NCBI GenBank assembly: GCA_013397115.1
Contig: VWZW01006289.1
Coordinates: 2,347,696 to 2,411,695, forward strand
Source of the DNA: Edolisoma coerulescens
Taxonomy: Eukaryota > Chordata > Aves > Passeriformes > Campephagidae
DNA: 64,000 nt
Direction: 5' to 3'
This document shows positions 37,801 through 47,740 of this stretch, one piece after another (position 1 is the stretch's first letter; the number at the start of each line of letters is the position of its first letter). The position numbers and the translations under genes were made by a program. The notes under the pieces were generated by a model. The model had not been told where the DNA came from. It worked only from the letters and a program-made list of their open reading frames with translations, and made no database searches.

Positions 37801-40800
37801 AAGCCACATGCATAATTAGACGCATTAACCAACAGGTTACAGTCAAGAAATCTAATTTGAATAGGACTCCATTTATTTCAAACCACTTTCCTTGATTCAA
37901 AATGACTATTTTTCCTCTTTGGAGTATGACACTGCTAATCGAGATCATCTCATTACTTCTGCTGAGCTATTTTAAGGTACCATTCACACACTGATATACA
38001 TGAAAATTAAATACATTAGTTTCAATTCCAATCTTTATTTTTCATGCAATGAGAATGAGGGTCTTCTAGCAAGTTTTAGCCATTTCCTCAAGTGGCATGC
38101 AGTCATACTGTCTGTCCATCTGGACAACATTGTACAACAATGAGTTTTAAAGCATTAAAACTGAGTGGGGGGGGGTCTCACTGATACCACATTCCTTCAA
38201 TTTTGTGAATATTAATGGCTAGTAAAACAGAAAATTTTCTTCCAGAGATAAGAGCTATGGCTGTGCTTTAAGAATTCAGTGTGGCTTTCTGAACTGGAAA
38301 TTATATACAAGCATAGAGCCCCAGCCTGCTCCTTTTGTCCAGTTCACCAAAATGCTGGTGAGTATCTGGCCCTGCAGAGACTATCCTGGTCTGATTTAGA
38401 TCAAAGGAGGACCAAATTAGAAATGGACAATTTGCACCCCACTGAGCACACTTACATTCTTGCCATTTCCTCCTCATTGTTGGAGCACCTGTAACCACCT
38501 AAAAACAAAACCCATTTATGTTAGTTATTTTGTGGATAAAATTATTCCATAGATATTTCCTCAGCATTAATTTTAATTTTTTTTTAAGACTATATAAAAC
38601 ACATGTCTGTAAATCCCTTAATGGATATTCAAAAAGTCAATAAGTTAGTTACCTGGACACTTATTTACCACAAATAAATTTCTTCTAGAGCTTAAAAAAA
38701 AAATTAAACAGCTGGTTCCAGAAGATATAGCAGTAAAATTAAACCAAGTTACACACACTTTGATTAAAAATTCCTTAAATAAAGAATAGATTTCCTATGG
38801 ATATAATAAACTACCTAGTAAAACAAAAAGGTCTACAAAATATAGATGGAAGTAAATATTTCCATATCCATTAATATAAATCTCAAGTAAAATACCATCT
38901 CACATCAAGAAGAAATTTAAGTAGGTCAAATGAAAAAGTTGCTGCCAACAGTCAGCTGCTTTTCTTTTTAAGGAGAGGTTAAAAATGAAGGATATGCACA
39001 CAGAATAGATTTGATAATCTGAAATCTCTCGCTTCTAGAGCATTCATTGTTGACTTGATCTTCCAGTATTCCCATACTTGTTTTTTATCAGAAAAGGGTA
39101 GGATGAGAGCAGGCTCTTATCCTTGAGCCTAAGTGTGATGGTATCACACAGAAAGAAACATGGGTCTTTTTTCAGATGGGCAGGACATCACCAGCTTTAA
39201 CACAGGAGCCTTGGGAACTCCACTTTGAGAGGAGACATCTATGCACATTAAGTAGCATTAGCAAGGGATCTTGTCAGAAAACACTGCTTAGCAAGCAGGA
39301 TGCTGACAGAAATTGAAGTTGATGGAGAAAACAAATTTAGTGTGTACCACGAAGAATAGTGAGCACCTCAATAAGCTGTCAAGAACCAGCATGGTAAGGT
39401 ACACCTCAAGAAGAAACTTCACCAATATCCTGTCCACATAAAGGTATTATAAATACTACTGCAGTGTAAGTATCAACAGAGAGCAATATGAAGATATCTC
39501 CAGATGAATATGTTTCTAAACGTGCAGCTCCCTAAGAATTTAAGCTTATGGCGCTTCTGCAATCACATGCACTGCTGATAATCTCACGTCAATCTGCAGA
39601 TTCCCACACTTCCATCTGTACTATCAGAAATTTTACCTGGCTCCCCTGAGAATTGCCATGAGCTGCTAACGAAGCAGAAACTATTCAGAAAAGTTAAAAA
39701 GGCAGTTTCCTAGCAGCAATGAAACAACTTCTTTTACGCACACACAGAGCTGAGAATTGATTAAATATTAGTGTGTCTATTCTGCATTATTTGTGCACTC
39801 AAATAGGGAAATTTTGTCCAGAATAATCCAGGAAGAATTACTAAAATGACAAAAAGCACCCGTAATAAAGGTTAAAAAAGCAAGATTTTCCTACCATCCA
39901 AAGCAAATCTGCCCACCGTAACGGAAATTACAGTCTTTGTTTCTTTATTAAATATAAAGCTCCTGGAATTCTTAAGAGAAATGTACCTGTATTTGTTTTC
40001 TTCCTTCTTTCTTCTCAATTGTTAATCCAACTTGCCTAACTCTTCTGTTCAGTTCAGAGCCTTTACCCTTAACTTCATCAGATTGTGCTATCTCTGGATA
40101 ATGTTGTCTCTAGAAAAAAAAAGCAAGTCCTTAAGTCACACAACTCCAGCACAGTTAATCATCATGGGAGATAAATCAACTTCTACACATACATAGCAGA
40201 ACTTATTAAAATGGTTATGCATAGAATAACAGAAAAATTTAGGGAACTGAGGCCAAATCTTCAGCTCAGAACAGGGCTGACTCTGAATGCTGAACTGGTT
40301 GCACAGGGCTTTGCCATCTTGGGTCTAAAAACCTCTGGAAAGAGAGATTCCCCCCTCTCTCTGAACAACCTGCTCCAATGCTTGACTGCCCTCACAGCAA
40401 AAAACTTCTTTATGTCAAGTAAGAAAATCCCCTGTTTGAATTTATGTTCCTGCCAAGAAGCTCCATAAAGGGTCTGGTTCTGCCTTCTTAATAACCTCCT
40501 CTGAGGTACTGGGGGGTTACTATTAGATCCCTCTGACACCTTTTCTTCTCCAGCCAGAAGAAACCCAATTACCTCAACTTCTCTTCATAGTACAAGTGTG
40601 CTTCAGCCCCCTGACTATCTTGGCAGCTCTCCACCAGACTAATAGCTTCCTTTCTGCAGTAGCACAAAACTGAACACACTACTCTGGATATGGCCTAGCA
40701 AGGATCAAGAACAGGGGAATAATCACTTCCTTTGATCTACTGGCTGTACCCTTGTTAGTAGAGCTCAGCTTGCTGTTAGCCTGCACTGACACCAAGGTAC

Positions 40801-43800
40801 ACTACTTGAGCTTGTTATCCACCAGGACCCTGAGGCTCCTTTTTTAGCAGAGCAAATTCCAGGCATTTACTCTCCTGCCTTTTCTGCTACCTAGGGTTAA
40901 TCCAGCTCAGGTGCACGACTTAACATTTATCCTGCATGAATTATTATATTTCTATAGTATTTAAGAATTTAGCAGAGATGCAGTTAACAAGTGTAAGATT
41001 CAGAATTGCAGTAAGCAAGTAAGCAAGAAATATAATAGCTGAGAACACCAAAACTCAGCATGTACATCTGAATTAATGACCAGAAACAGCATGGTGTTTA
41101 TGAAAGACATCACTGCAGATTCACAACAGCACACCCAACATTAGGCCTAAAACTTCCCCAAAATACTATGTGAACTCAGCTGTCTATGACTTTAAGATAT
41201 GTGGAATATAACACCAATTTTGAGAGACTGTTATGGGAAGTATCAAAATACTTTTCAGAATATTGCTTTCACAGTTTTGTTAGAGCCCCTCTTAAGCCAA
41301 TATACTCAAGCAAACATTCAAGGACTGGAGAGCCTCATTTCTGTAAACATTTTGAAAATAATAACGTGCTTGAATGTTTGTCAGCTGACATGAACCTCAA
41401 GAGCTTTGCCAATTGTCATAAAACAGGCAACAGAACGCACATGGCTTGTCTAGCCTCAAAACAGAATACGAAATGGGTTTTTCCCCCCTGATTCCAAGTC
41501 ACAGTATCTAATAATCTAATATGTATCACATTATCTAATATGTATCATGTTCATTTATAATTATGTTCCTTTTAAAGCATCTGAAAGATGGAATAGTTTC
41601 TTCATTGATCCCGTTCTTTTACATTATACAAAAATCGGTAAAAAACCCACTTCTAGTCCACTTTAGCTACAGATTTCATTACTGGTTGACCAAAACAGAA
41701 TAAACTAAAAACTCAGTGTCAAACAATGAACAGACATACACATTATTGATGAGAAGAATTTTAAGTCTATTCATCAGAGTTGCATAATTGCAGTACAAAA
41801 ATTTTCACAGAAGCTTATGTAAAATCTTAAATTTAATTTTTTAAAAGTCAAAATATGACTAGCAAATTCTCTCCTTATATCATTACATTAAAACAAACAA
41901 ACAAACAAATGAACTTACCAAGTATGCCAGTCTGTGCTTGGAACCACAAACATGCATGAACATGTTACTCAGTCCTGTTTTACAGTAGCAGAGTTGACAT
42001 TCATAGAGAAAAGGAACATTGTCTTTTGTTCGGTATTCTATTATGTAATTAAGTCCTGTATTAAAAAAAAAAATCCAAACAACTTAGGAAATTTGATGTT
42101 TGCTGGAACAAATCATCAGTGCTGGTTGCAAAAGCACTGATTTTAAAGCACTGACATATAAGGAAAAGATTACTACTGCATGTCAAATACATCAATGAAG
42201 ACTTATAGAACCATCAGATATCTTATCTTTTCGGTGGCTAGACTTTTTGAACACCAAAGATACAAAACTGATTTTTTTAGGATGCCTTATTTTTATCACG
42301 TAGGACTCAACAATTTAAAAAAAAATAATAGAAAAAAAAATAATAGCAACAATTATTTTTTAACTATTTAGGAGGAGATGTATTTTAATATATGTCCCTA
42401 GTTGTTTCTTCTGTCAACTCCTATCTCCCTTCCCTGCACTGGATGGGCAGTTAAATTGCAAAGAGCCACACTGATCTTTTAAGTTAAAGTTAATTTCTGT
42501 CATACCACTTTAGATTGTTTCTAGAGAATATTGTCAACATGAGATGATCAAATATGTTCCTGGCCAAATCCAATGACTTTGTCACTAAGATCTGTCACTT
42601 CCATACCATACTATTGGGTACTCAGTGTAACCATAGGAAGATTTTATTACATATTACCTAATTTTACATTTTAAAAAACTAATCCATACTTTTTAAAGGT
42701 AAACATCACAAACCCAAACAATTACAATACTAAAAGCCCTTACCAAGTGCAGGTTCTGAATCTTTACATGTATTAAGCTGTTCTTCCAATGTCTGTCCAT
42801 GATATGACGTGTCCTTCTCTGTCTCAAGTGGCACTGTAAGAAATTCACATACAAGTGAATCTCTGCTCACACATGGTCCCACATCACAAATTAAGTCAGT
42901 TACTATAAAACATTATCCCCCCAATCCTATTTCCACTCTTTTTAAAGCATTTGGTTTGCAAAAATTAAGTACTATTACAAAATATTACTGCAGATTGGAA
43001 GTACAATGAACAGAAATGAATTCCCAATGACCTGCTAAGATCTAGACACCTGTAATCCTGTACCTCAAATTTTTTTATTTCTTCCACTTTTTTTTTCCAG
43101 GGAGGTGTGGGGGAAGGCATTAAACATTCTTACCAAAATCAGGAAGTTTCCCAGGTGTTTTCACTTTCTTCCCTATGCAACTTTCTGTTTTAACGAAAAA
43201 ACAAAAACAAAGAAGAAAACAAAAGAAAACAAAGAATCCAACAGAAGTGGAAATAAAATTGTTAGTACAATTGAAAGAACAATTTGGTAAAATAACTGAG
43301 TACTTTAGAAAAAACCCTTTGAGCTTTTGTTGACATGGGAAAACTAAGCTATGTTTAGTTTTGAACATGCTAAGAGATTTTTTTTTACAGATTCAGACCA
43401 TTCTGAGTTGGAAGGGACCCACAAGCATCATCGAGTCCTGTACAAGTCCCTGCTCACAATGGTCCCACATCACAAATTAAGTCAGTTACTATAAAACATT
43501 ATCCCCCCCAATCCTATTTCCACTCTTTTTAAAGCATTTGGTTTGCAAAAATTAAGTACTATTACAAAATATTACTGCAGATTGGAAGTACAATGAACAG
43601 AAATGAATTCCCAATGACCTGCGAAGATCTGGATATCACCTGTAATCTTGTACTTCAAAATTTTTTATTTCTTCCACTTTTTGGGGGGGGAGGTGTGGGG
43701 GGAGGCATTAAACATTCTTACCAAAATCAGGAAGTTTCCCAGGTGTTTTCACTTTCTTCCCTAAGCAACTTTCTGTTTTACCTAAAAAAAAAAAAAACAA

Positions 43801-46445
43801 CAAAGAAGAAAACAAAAGAAAACAAAAAAATCCCACGGAAGTGGAAATAAAATTGTTAGTATAAAGAACAATTTGGTAAAATAACTGACTACTATTAGTA
43901 TAAAGAACAATTTGGTAAAATAACTGACCACTTTAGAAAAAACTCTTTGAGCTTTTGTTGACATGAGAAAACTAAGCTATGTTTAGTTTTGAACGTGCTA
44001 AGAGATTTTTTTCACAGATTCACAGACCATTCTGAGTTGGAAGGGACCTACAGGATCATCGAGTCCTGTACAAGGACTGAACCCATGACCCTGGTGTCAT
44101 TAGCACCATGATCCAAAAGATGGACAAAAAACATTCACACCAAAGAACAATGAAATTATTTTACATCAGGCAATTCAATGAAGCAGGCAGAGAAGCAGAT
44201 CAATCAAGTTCAATGTCTCTAAATATTTCAGGGCATCCAGGAATTTCAGGATGTTTATTTCAGCAGCATACAACTGCTAAATGTTTCATCAGTTAAATTT
44301 CCTTTACAATCCAAACAAAAATTCCCAGATCAGGTAGGTCCAATGACTATGTCTAACTTGAAAAACAACTTTCAAACCGAATTCTAGGAGCAGTGCACTG
44401 TAGAAACCTGTAAATACATTTTGGTGCATCGTGAAACTAAAGTAGGAAAACAATCGTGAACATAGTTAGACCTTCACTCCTTCTGGAACTAGACCAGTTC
44501 ATCAAGATTCAGCATAGGTTTAATGATTTATTAAACCTATTATAAGTATTAAAAATATCTTAATTATCTGAAGCAAATTAACCCCTTTTCAAAAACAAAT
44601 ATGAAGTATATACAGCATTTCTACATGCTTTAAGAAGGTTTTTTTTAAGTATATTTTATATTTTGAAGGTCTCTAATGTCTTGAATTCTTTACAGTTACT
44701 CAAAATTTTAAGGCAGGTGATTTTTAGTATTCTAGCTAGCACTTGGTAATCAACTTTGCATACCTCTTGCTCACATTACTGATTGATTAGGTAGTTACAT
44801 ATATATTAAAAAACACAAGACAGGTCTTAAAGCACAAGTCTTGAGAAAGTCTTTTTCTCATTTGTTTCATAAACAACTACATTGGGGTGTGGAGAAAGAT
44901 GCAGGTACAGAACACAGCAGAAAGCAAAAAATCTTGCTCTTACCCATGCCATGAGCTTTCAATGCATCTTCAACCTAAGTTACCAAGTCATCAACCAACA
45001 AAGAAGAAAGACACTTAAGAGTCAAAAACCAACAATGCAAAGCTTTCATTATATATTAAATAAGATAGATTAATACCAACAGCATAGGCTATCTGAGATG
45101 AACAATTACATGCAAATTAAGAGAAAAACATCCTTTTGTTTTTTTCCTGGAGATTGTCTATGATTTAAGTAATTCCATTCTGCCTTTATTAACAGCCATG
45201 TATTCTCATGTATTGTCTTTACTAGACATAAAGTTGTAACATCTTCTGACAGGACTAATGTACAAAACCAAGTTCTACTTTATCACGGTAAACAAGACAG
45301 TAAATTAGCATAACTAGTTAAATATCTGAAATTGTATGTTTCAACACCACATTAAAAACTAGATTTCAAACCCCATGTGCTATTGCTAAATAAATCGGTA
45401 AAATCTGACAAAAGGTGCATTCAAAAACTGATCTATCTTACCGTCTTGTGTTTTGCTCCAAGGAAGTGAGTCTGCAAGTTTAGCGCAGAAGAACACCAGA
45501 TTTTGCAAATCTAGATTAAAGAGAAGTATTTCTAACATTGCACACAGACCAAGAGTAATAAAATACCACTGATATCAAAGGAGATCTACTATTGAGCTGT
45601 TGGTACAGTAAGTTCTACAAAAGTACTACTACTTCAAAGACAAACTAGAGAAGCCTCCTAAAACTGAATTTTATAAGGCCCCAAGACCACCAGAACACAG
45701 TGGAATGAACCGGAATCTCCACATCACTTAAGAAATTCCGATGTCTCCAGAACTCTGCAGCTATCTCATAACACTTTTTGTGTGGGCATGCGTGTAAGTA
45801 AAGACAAATCCAAGATCTTCCTCACACACTCTCAAGCAAGCGTGAGCCAGAGGCACAGCACAATAGCAACAAGCCAGGACACCCGCCCAAGGTGAGCCAG
45901 CGCCCCTCAGTGCTGCATCCACACTGACACACTCTGATCAATTTGAGGTCTTTGGAAAACTTCCCTATCACAGCTGTTTTATGCCTGGGCCAGTTCAGAA
46001 CGGGAGCAGACCAGGTTTAAATTCACATGAATGAAAGTAGCAGCCTAAATATTTTCTTCTCCTCTAAAAATCCCAATATGCTTTAAAAAAACAGCAATAA
46101 ACCTGACAACCAGAAAAATTAGGATTTTTTTTTTTTCTGAACAGGAGCTGCATTTAATCATCCACTTTTAAAAGAATGCCTTTATTTAGAAACATATTAT
46201 TAAAATTCTTCATTTTAATAAGTCGATTCTTAACATACATCCAAGTCAAACATGACGAAGACAGCAGAATAAGTTCAGCTCCAGTGCTATTTATCAATCT
46301 TGCTCAAGAGAAAAAAACAACACTTGGTTTAGTACAACTTTGTTCCACCAAAATCACTTTGTATTAGTTACAATTTTCAGTAAGTAATACTTACATTGCA
46401 GTAAAAGGGGTTTACTTGCTTCTTTATTTCACTTTCAGGGTCCAT
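28762..46445 (-). CDS. Unnamed gene: two U1/matrin-type zinc fingers, 16 coding exons
   Basis: I do not recognise this gene by name. Sixteen minus-strand exons join in consistent phase from ATG at 46445 to TGA at 28762-28764, giving about 497 residues (514 if both copies of exon 4 are used). Finger 1 is C16-x2-C19-x12-H32-x5-H38 (YCNICKIWC...HFLGAKHKT). Finger 2 is C117-x2-C120-x11-H132-x5-H138 (YECQLCYCK...MHVCGSKHR). Both have the long-spaced C2H2 form of U1C, ZFR, ZNF346 and matrin-3, which suggests RNA or dsRNA binding (inference). Residues about 200-290 are Lys/Glu/Asn-rich and look disordered. The C-terminus is helical and ends near RILTESGTLRGPSNGSTQ. The gene is head-to-head with MSANTD3 and tail-to-head with TEX10. 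Odd points: tandemly duplicated exon 4 and lesions in exon 15. Confidence 0.85.
29651..29923 (-). CDS. Zinc-finger gene exon 15 (as used from the downstream acceptor)
   Basis: With the acceptor gttttgaaaag at 29924 the exon is 273 nt, phase 1 to 1, and open: LFREISNEGSSESSLTEKQY onward to KIAASNPAFR, donor AGAG|GTAATT. The stronger acceptor (tttctccag, exon start 30041) would give 391 nt but meets a TGA at 30013-30015 in the incoming frame and a second TGA at 29928-29930 in the frame of the rest of the exon. Confidence 0.7.
29924..30041 (-). pseudogene. Broken 5' part of exon 15: one-base frameshift plus in-frame TGA
   Basis: From acceptor tttctccag the incoming phase reads GFSVTRKHS and then TGA. 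One base over, the frame continues DSWLFENVAKSDVNRTSNAA VPDWECLF, hits TGA at 29928-29930, and runs straight on into the open exon 15 frame. Removing one base near 30015 would make the 391-nt exon 390 nt and phase-consistent with exon 16, so this looks like former coding sequence carrying two lesions. Confidence 0.6.
30223..30286. other. Long imperfect hairpin (29-nt arms, 6-nt loop)
   Basis: Arms 30223-30251 and 30258-30286 pair at 23 of 29 positions. The inner 13 bases (gtctgtgagaaag / ctttctcacagac) pair perfectly around the loop tcttta. It lies 0.2 kb upstream (transcript sense) of exon 15. It is miRNA-precursor-like in size, or a remnant of an inverted-repeat element. Confidence 0.75.
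31209..31305 (-). CDS. Zinc-finger gene exon 14
   Basis: Acceptor aactcatag, donor ACTG|GTAATG, 97 nt, phase 0 to 1. It starts DHLNAGYNGEAALEYSTEQS and ends ISDSVT. Confidence 0.8.
32355..32462 (-). CDS. Zinc-finger gene exon 13
   Basis: Acceptor cccctag, donor AAA|GTAATG, 36 codons in phase 0, starting QSFEILNEDDASFILKVTQT; predicted helical. Confidence 0.82.
34519..34578 (-). CDS. Zinc-finger gene exon 12
   Basis: Acceptor ttaaacag, donor TTG|GTGAGT, exactly 20 codons: QEFTANPEEFTSQEELLGYL. Phase 0 at both ends. Confidence 0.8.
34872..34917 (-). CDS. Zinc-finger gene exon 11 (46 nt)
   Basis: Acceptor tattttaag, donor GAG|GTGAAT. It completes an Arg and encodes CETNKQSEEENKEAE. Phase 2 to 0. 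Confidence 0.72.
36944..37058 (-). CDS. Zinc-finger gene exon 10
   Basis: Acceptor tgttttag, donor AAAG|GTAAAA, 115 nt, phase 1 to 2. It encodes DENNVQEEIEKRQKEQAKPD and continues Glu/Lys/Asn-rich; probably disordered or coiled. Confidence 0.82.
37412..37531 (-). CDS. Zinc-finger gene exon 9
   Basis: Acceptor tgtttag, donor CAAG|GTAAGA, 120 nt, phase 1 to 1. Encodes a hydrophilic stretch starting FLNADDNPSKAKVQHVDTPL, rich in Lys, Asp and Asn. Confidence 0.82.
38456..38498 (-). CDS. Zinc-finger gene exon 8 (43 nt)
   Basis: Acceptor gtttttag (a second AG ten bases on gives a stop), donor AAT|GTAAGT. It encodes VVTGAPTMRRKWQE plus one base. Confidence 0.75.
39987..40109 (-). CDS. Zinc-finger gene exon 7
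   Basis: Acceptor ttttctag, donor CAG|GTACAT, 41 codons in phase 0. It starts RQHYPEIAQSDEV and ends EKKEGRKQIQ: basic and probably helical after finger 2. Confidence 0.88.
40230..40940 (-). mobile_element. CR1 retroposon, antisense
   Basis: Decayed reverse-complement CR1: tctgaacaacctgctccaat, then agcaaaaaacttctttatg, gcttcagccccctgactatc and caccaggaccctgaggctcc in the expected order. Confidence 0.85.
41919..42055 (-). CDS. Zinc-finger gene exon 6 (finger 2)
   Basis: Acceptor tttaatacag, donor TTG|GTAAGT, 137 nt. It encodes GLNYIIEYRTKDNVPFLYEC then QLCYCKTGLSNMFMHVCGSK and HRLAYL: a complete second finger with the U1-type GSKH ending. Confidence 0.92.
42744..42833 (-). CDS. Zinc-finger gene exon 5
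   Basis: Acceptor tttcttacag, donor CTTG|GTAAGG, 90 nt, phase 1 to 1. It encodes VPLETEKDTSYHGQTLEEQL then NTCKDSEPAL, a linker between the fingers. Confidence 0.85.
43134..43184 (-). CDS. Zinc-finger gene exon 4, copy B (tandem duplicate)
   Basis: Same 51-nt exon with one change visible in the protein (Leu to Ile, ESCIGKKVKTPGKLPDF). Acceptor gttaaaacag and donor GTAAGA are intact, so using both copies would insert 17 residues in frame. Using either alone also keeps the frame. Which copies are spliced cannot be told from sequence. Confidence 0.65.
43722..43772 (-). CDS. Zinc-finger gene exon 4, copy A
   Basis: Acceptor ggtaaaacag, donor TTTTG|GTAAGA, 51 nt, phase 1 to 1. It encodes ESCLGKKVKTPGKLPDF (first residue split). 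It lies in the upstream (in transcript order) unit of a 586-bp tandem duplication. Confidence 0.82.
44013..44112 (-). mobile_element. tRNA-derived SINE with CR1-like tail (TguSINE1 type), antisense, 5'-truncated
   Basis: On the minus strand: catggtgctaatgacaccag, then gggttcagtcc (pol III B-box-like), then ggactcgatgatcctgtagg and ttccaactcagaat. This tRNA-Ile-like head joined to a CR1-type tail is the structure of the passerine TguSINE1 family (from memory). The A-box end is missing. The copy at 43384-43446 is only the tail, cut by the duplication junction. Confidence 0.75.
44944..44974 (-). CDS. Zinc-finger gene exon 3 (31-nt microexon)
   Basis: Acceptor taacttag, donor ATGG|GTAAGA. It encodes VEDALKAHGM plus one base. 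This microexon is needed to bring the frame from phase 0 (exon 2) to phase 1 (exon 4), which supports its reality. Confidence 0.78.
45442..45510 (-). CDS. Zinc-finger gene exon 2 (finger 1)
   Basis: Acceptor tttaatctag, donor ACG|GTAAGA, 23 codons, phase 0 at both ends. It encodes ICKIWCSSALNLQTHFLGAK then HKT, i.e. the second Cys and both His of finger 1. Confidence 0.9.
46395..46445 (-). CDS. Zinc-finger gene coding exon 1 (start)
   Basis: ATG then MDPESEIKKQVNPFYCN, 17 codons, donor AAT|GTAAGT. It carries the first Cys of finger 1. An AG at 46453-46454 (ctaaag) could be the acceptor for a 5' UTR exon in the CpG island; otherwise the transcript starts nearby. Confidence 0.85.
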
Positions 46446-46779
46446 ATTCAGTCTTTAGATAATAAAAAAACTCTGTGAAAACTGCAGAAAGATTGCAAAC
46501 TGTTGTTTTAGCTTCACAAAATTATTTACATTTTTGTTCCGCCTATATGAGGGTTAGGCACATTCCAGCTTTAATTTGTGCCTCGCCTTGAGTTATAGTC
46601 AACCTTTAAATCTCCAGACTAATGATCCTATTTTCAACCCGAGAACAAAACTACAGCATGGGAAGAAACAATTGTTCTCCGAGAGCTTCCCTCGGGAAAC
46701 ATTAACGTCACCAGAGGATTACGCACACCCTGAAACAAAAACGAATCAGGACCATTTCAAGCTTCCCCCTTCTTTCCTG

Positions 46780-47740
46780 GGATAGGACTGCGCGCATGGG
46801 CTGGGACAGACGACACACGCGTTGGGAACAGCCAGCACGCAGCGCCCAAGGCGTGCTTTGGGAACAGGAGGCACACGGCGGGGTTTGGGAAGAGGGACAC
46901 GCTCCCACCCCGTCCGCGGGGGCGAAGGAGGGAGGGAGGGAGGAAAGAAGGGAGGAAAGGAGGGAAGGNNNNNNNNNNNNNNNNNNNNNNNNNNNNNNNN
47001 NNNNNNNNNNNNNNNNNNNNNNNNNNNNNNNNNNNNNNNNNNNNNNNNNNNNNNNNNNNNNNNNNNNNNNNNNNNNNNNNNNNNNNNNNNNNNNNNNNNN
47101 NNNNNNNNNNNNNNNNNNNNNNNNNNNNNNNNNNNNNNNNNNNNNNNNNNNNNNNNNNNNNNNNNNNNNNNNNNNNNNNNNNNNNNNNNNNNNNNNNNNN
47201 NNNNNNNNNNNNNNNNNNNNNNNNNNNNNNNNNNNNNNNNNNNNNNNNNNNNNNNNNNNNNNNNNNNNNNNNNNNNNNNNNNNNNNNNNNNNNNNNNNNN
47301 NNNNNNNNNNNNNNNNNNNNNNNNNNNNNNNNNNNNNNNNNNNNNNNNNNNNNNNNNNNNNNNNNNNNNNNNNNNNNNNNNNNNNNNNNNNNNNNNNNNN
47401 NNNNNNNNNNNNNNNNNNNNNNNNNNNNNNNNNNNNNNNNNNNNNNNNNNNNNNNNNNNNNNNNNNNNNNNNNNNNNNNNNNNNNNNNNNNNNNNNNNNN
47501 NNNNNNNNNNNNNNNNNNNNNNNNNNNNNNNNNNNNNNGCCGCAGGGTGGGGTTGTCCCCGCCGCCGGCGCTGGTCCCCGCGGGCGCTGGGTGACAGCGG
47601 CCGCCCGCCCGCCGAGCCTCCCCCGCCACCGCGGCTGATGCGCCCGCATCCGCGCCGCAGCCTCCGCGCCCGCCCGGCGGGGAGCGGCCGCCTTTGTGGA
47701 GCCGGGACCTGCTCTCCTTTCTCCTTCAAGCAGAAGAGGA
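46780..47740. promoter_or_regulatory. CpG island, probable bidirectional promoter of MSANTD3 and the zinc-finger gene
   Basis: CpG-rich on both sides of a 570-N gap. The left rim carries a pure purine tract (46926-46968, gaaggagggagggagggagg-like) and the right rim a GC-rich stretch to about 47730. The zinc-finger gene ATG lies 0.3 kb to its left on the minus strand; MSANTD3 lies to the right on the plus strand. I see no other promoter-like island for either gene. Confidence 0.75.
46969..47538. other. Assembly gap (570 N)
   Basis: Gap in the CpG island. Likely contains the transcription starts and 5' UTR exons of both flanking genes. The 280-354-aa open frames that span it are artefacts. Confidence 0.99.

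Larger units (their letters stand above)
42862..44060. repeat. 586-bp tandem segmental duplication containing exon 4
   Basis: The block starting atggtcccacatcacaaatt occurs at 42873 and again at 43459 (offset 586) and stays highly similar through the exon and into the SINE tail (about 43384-43446 versus 44015-44075). The right unit has a further 36-bp internal duplication (ttagtataaagaacaatttg) at about 43855-43930. The junction near 43447-43458 joins SINE sequence to ctgctcaca, a motif also present at the left border, consistent with microhomology-mediated duplication. Confidence 0.9.
28842..46394. other. Introns of the zinc-finger gene
   Basis: AT-rich introns. Contents I can place: hairpin at 30223-30286 (intron 14), antisense CR1 at 40230-40940 (intron 6), the 586-bp tandem duplication at about 42862-44060 with a SINE at its right end. 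The others, including 32463-34518, 34918-36943 and 44975-45441, show nothing beyond simple A/T tracts. Confidence 0.6.

Noticed and set aside
42862..44060. Direct repeats considered as a CRISPR-like or satellite array
   Set aside because: Only two 586-bp units with an exon inside; this is a local tandem duplication in a vertebrate intron.
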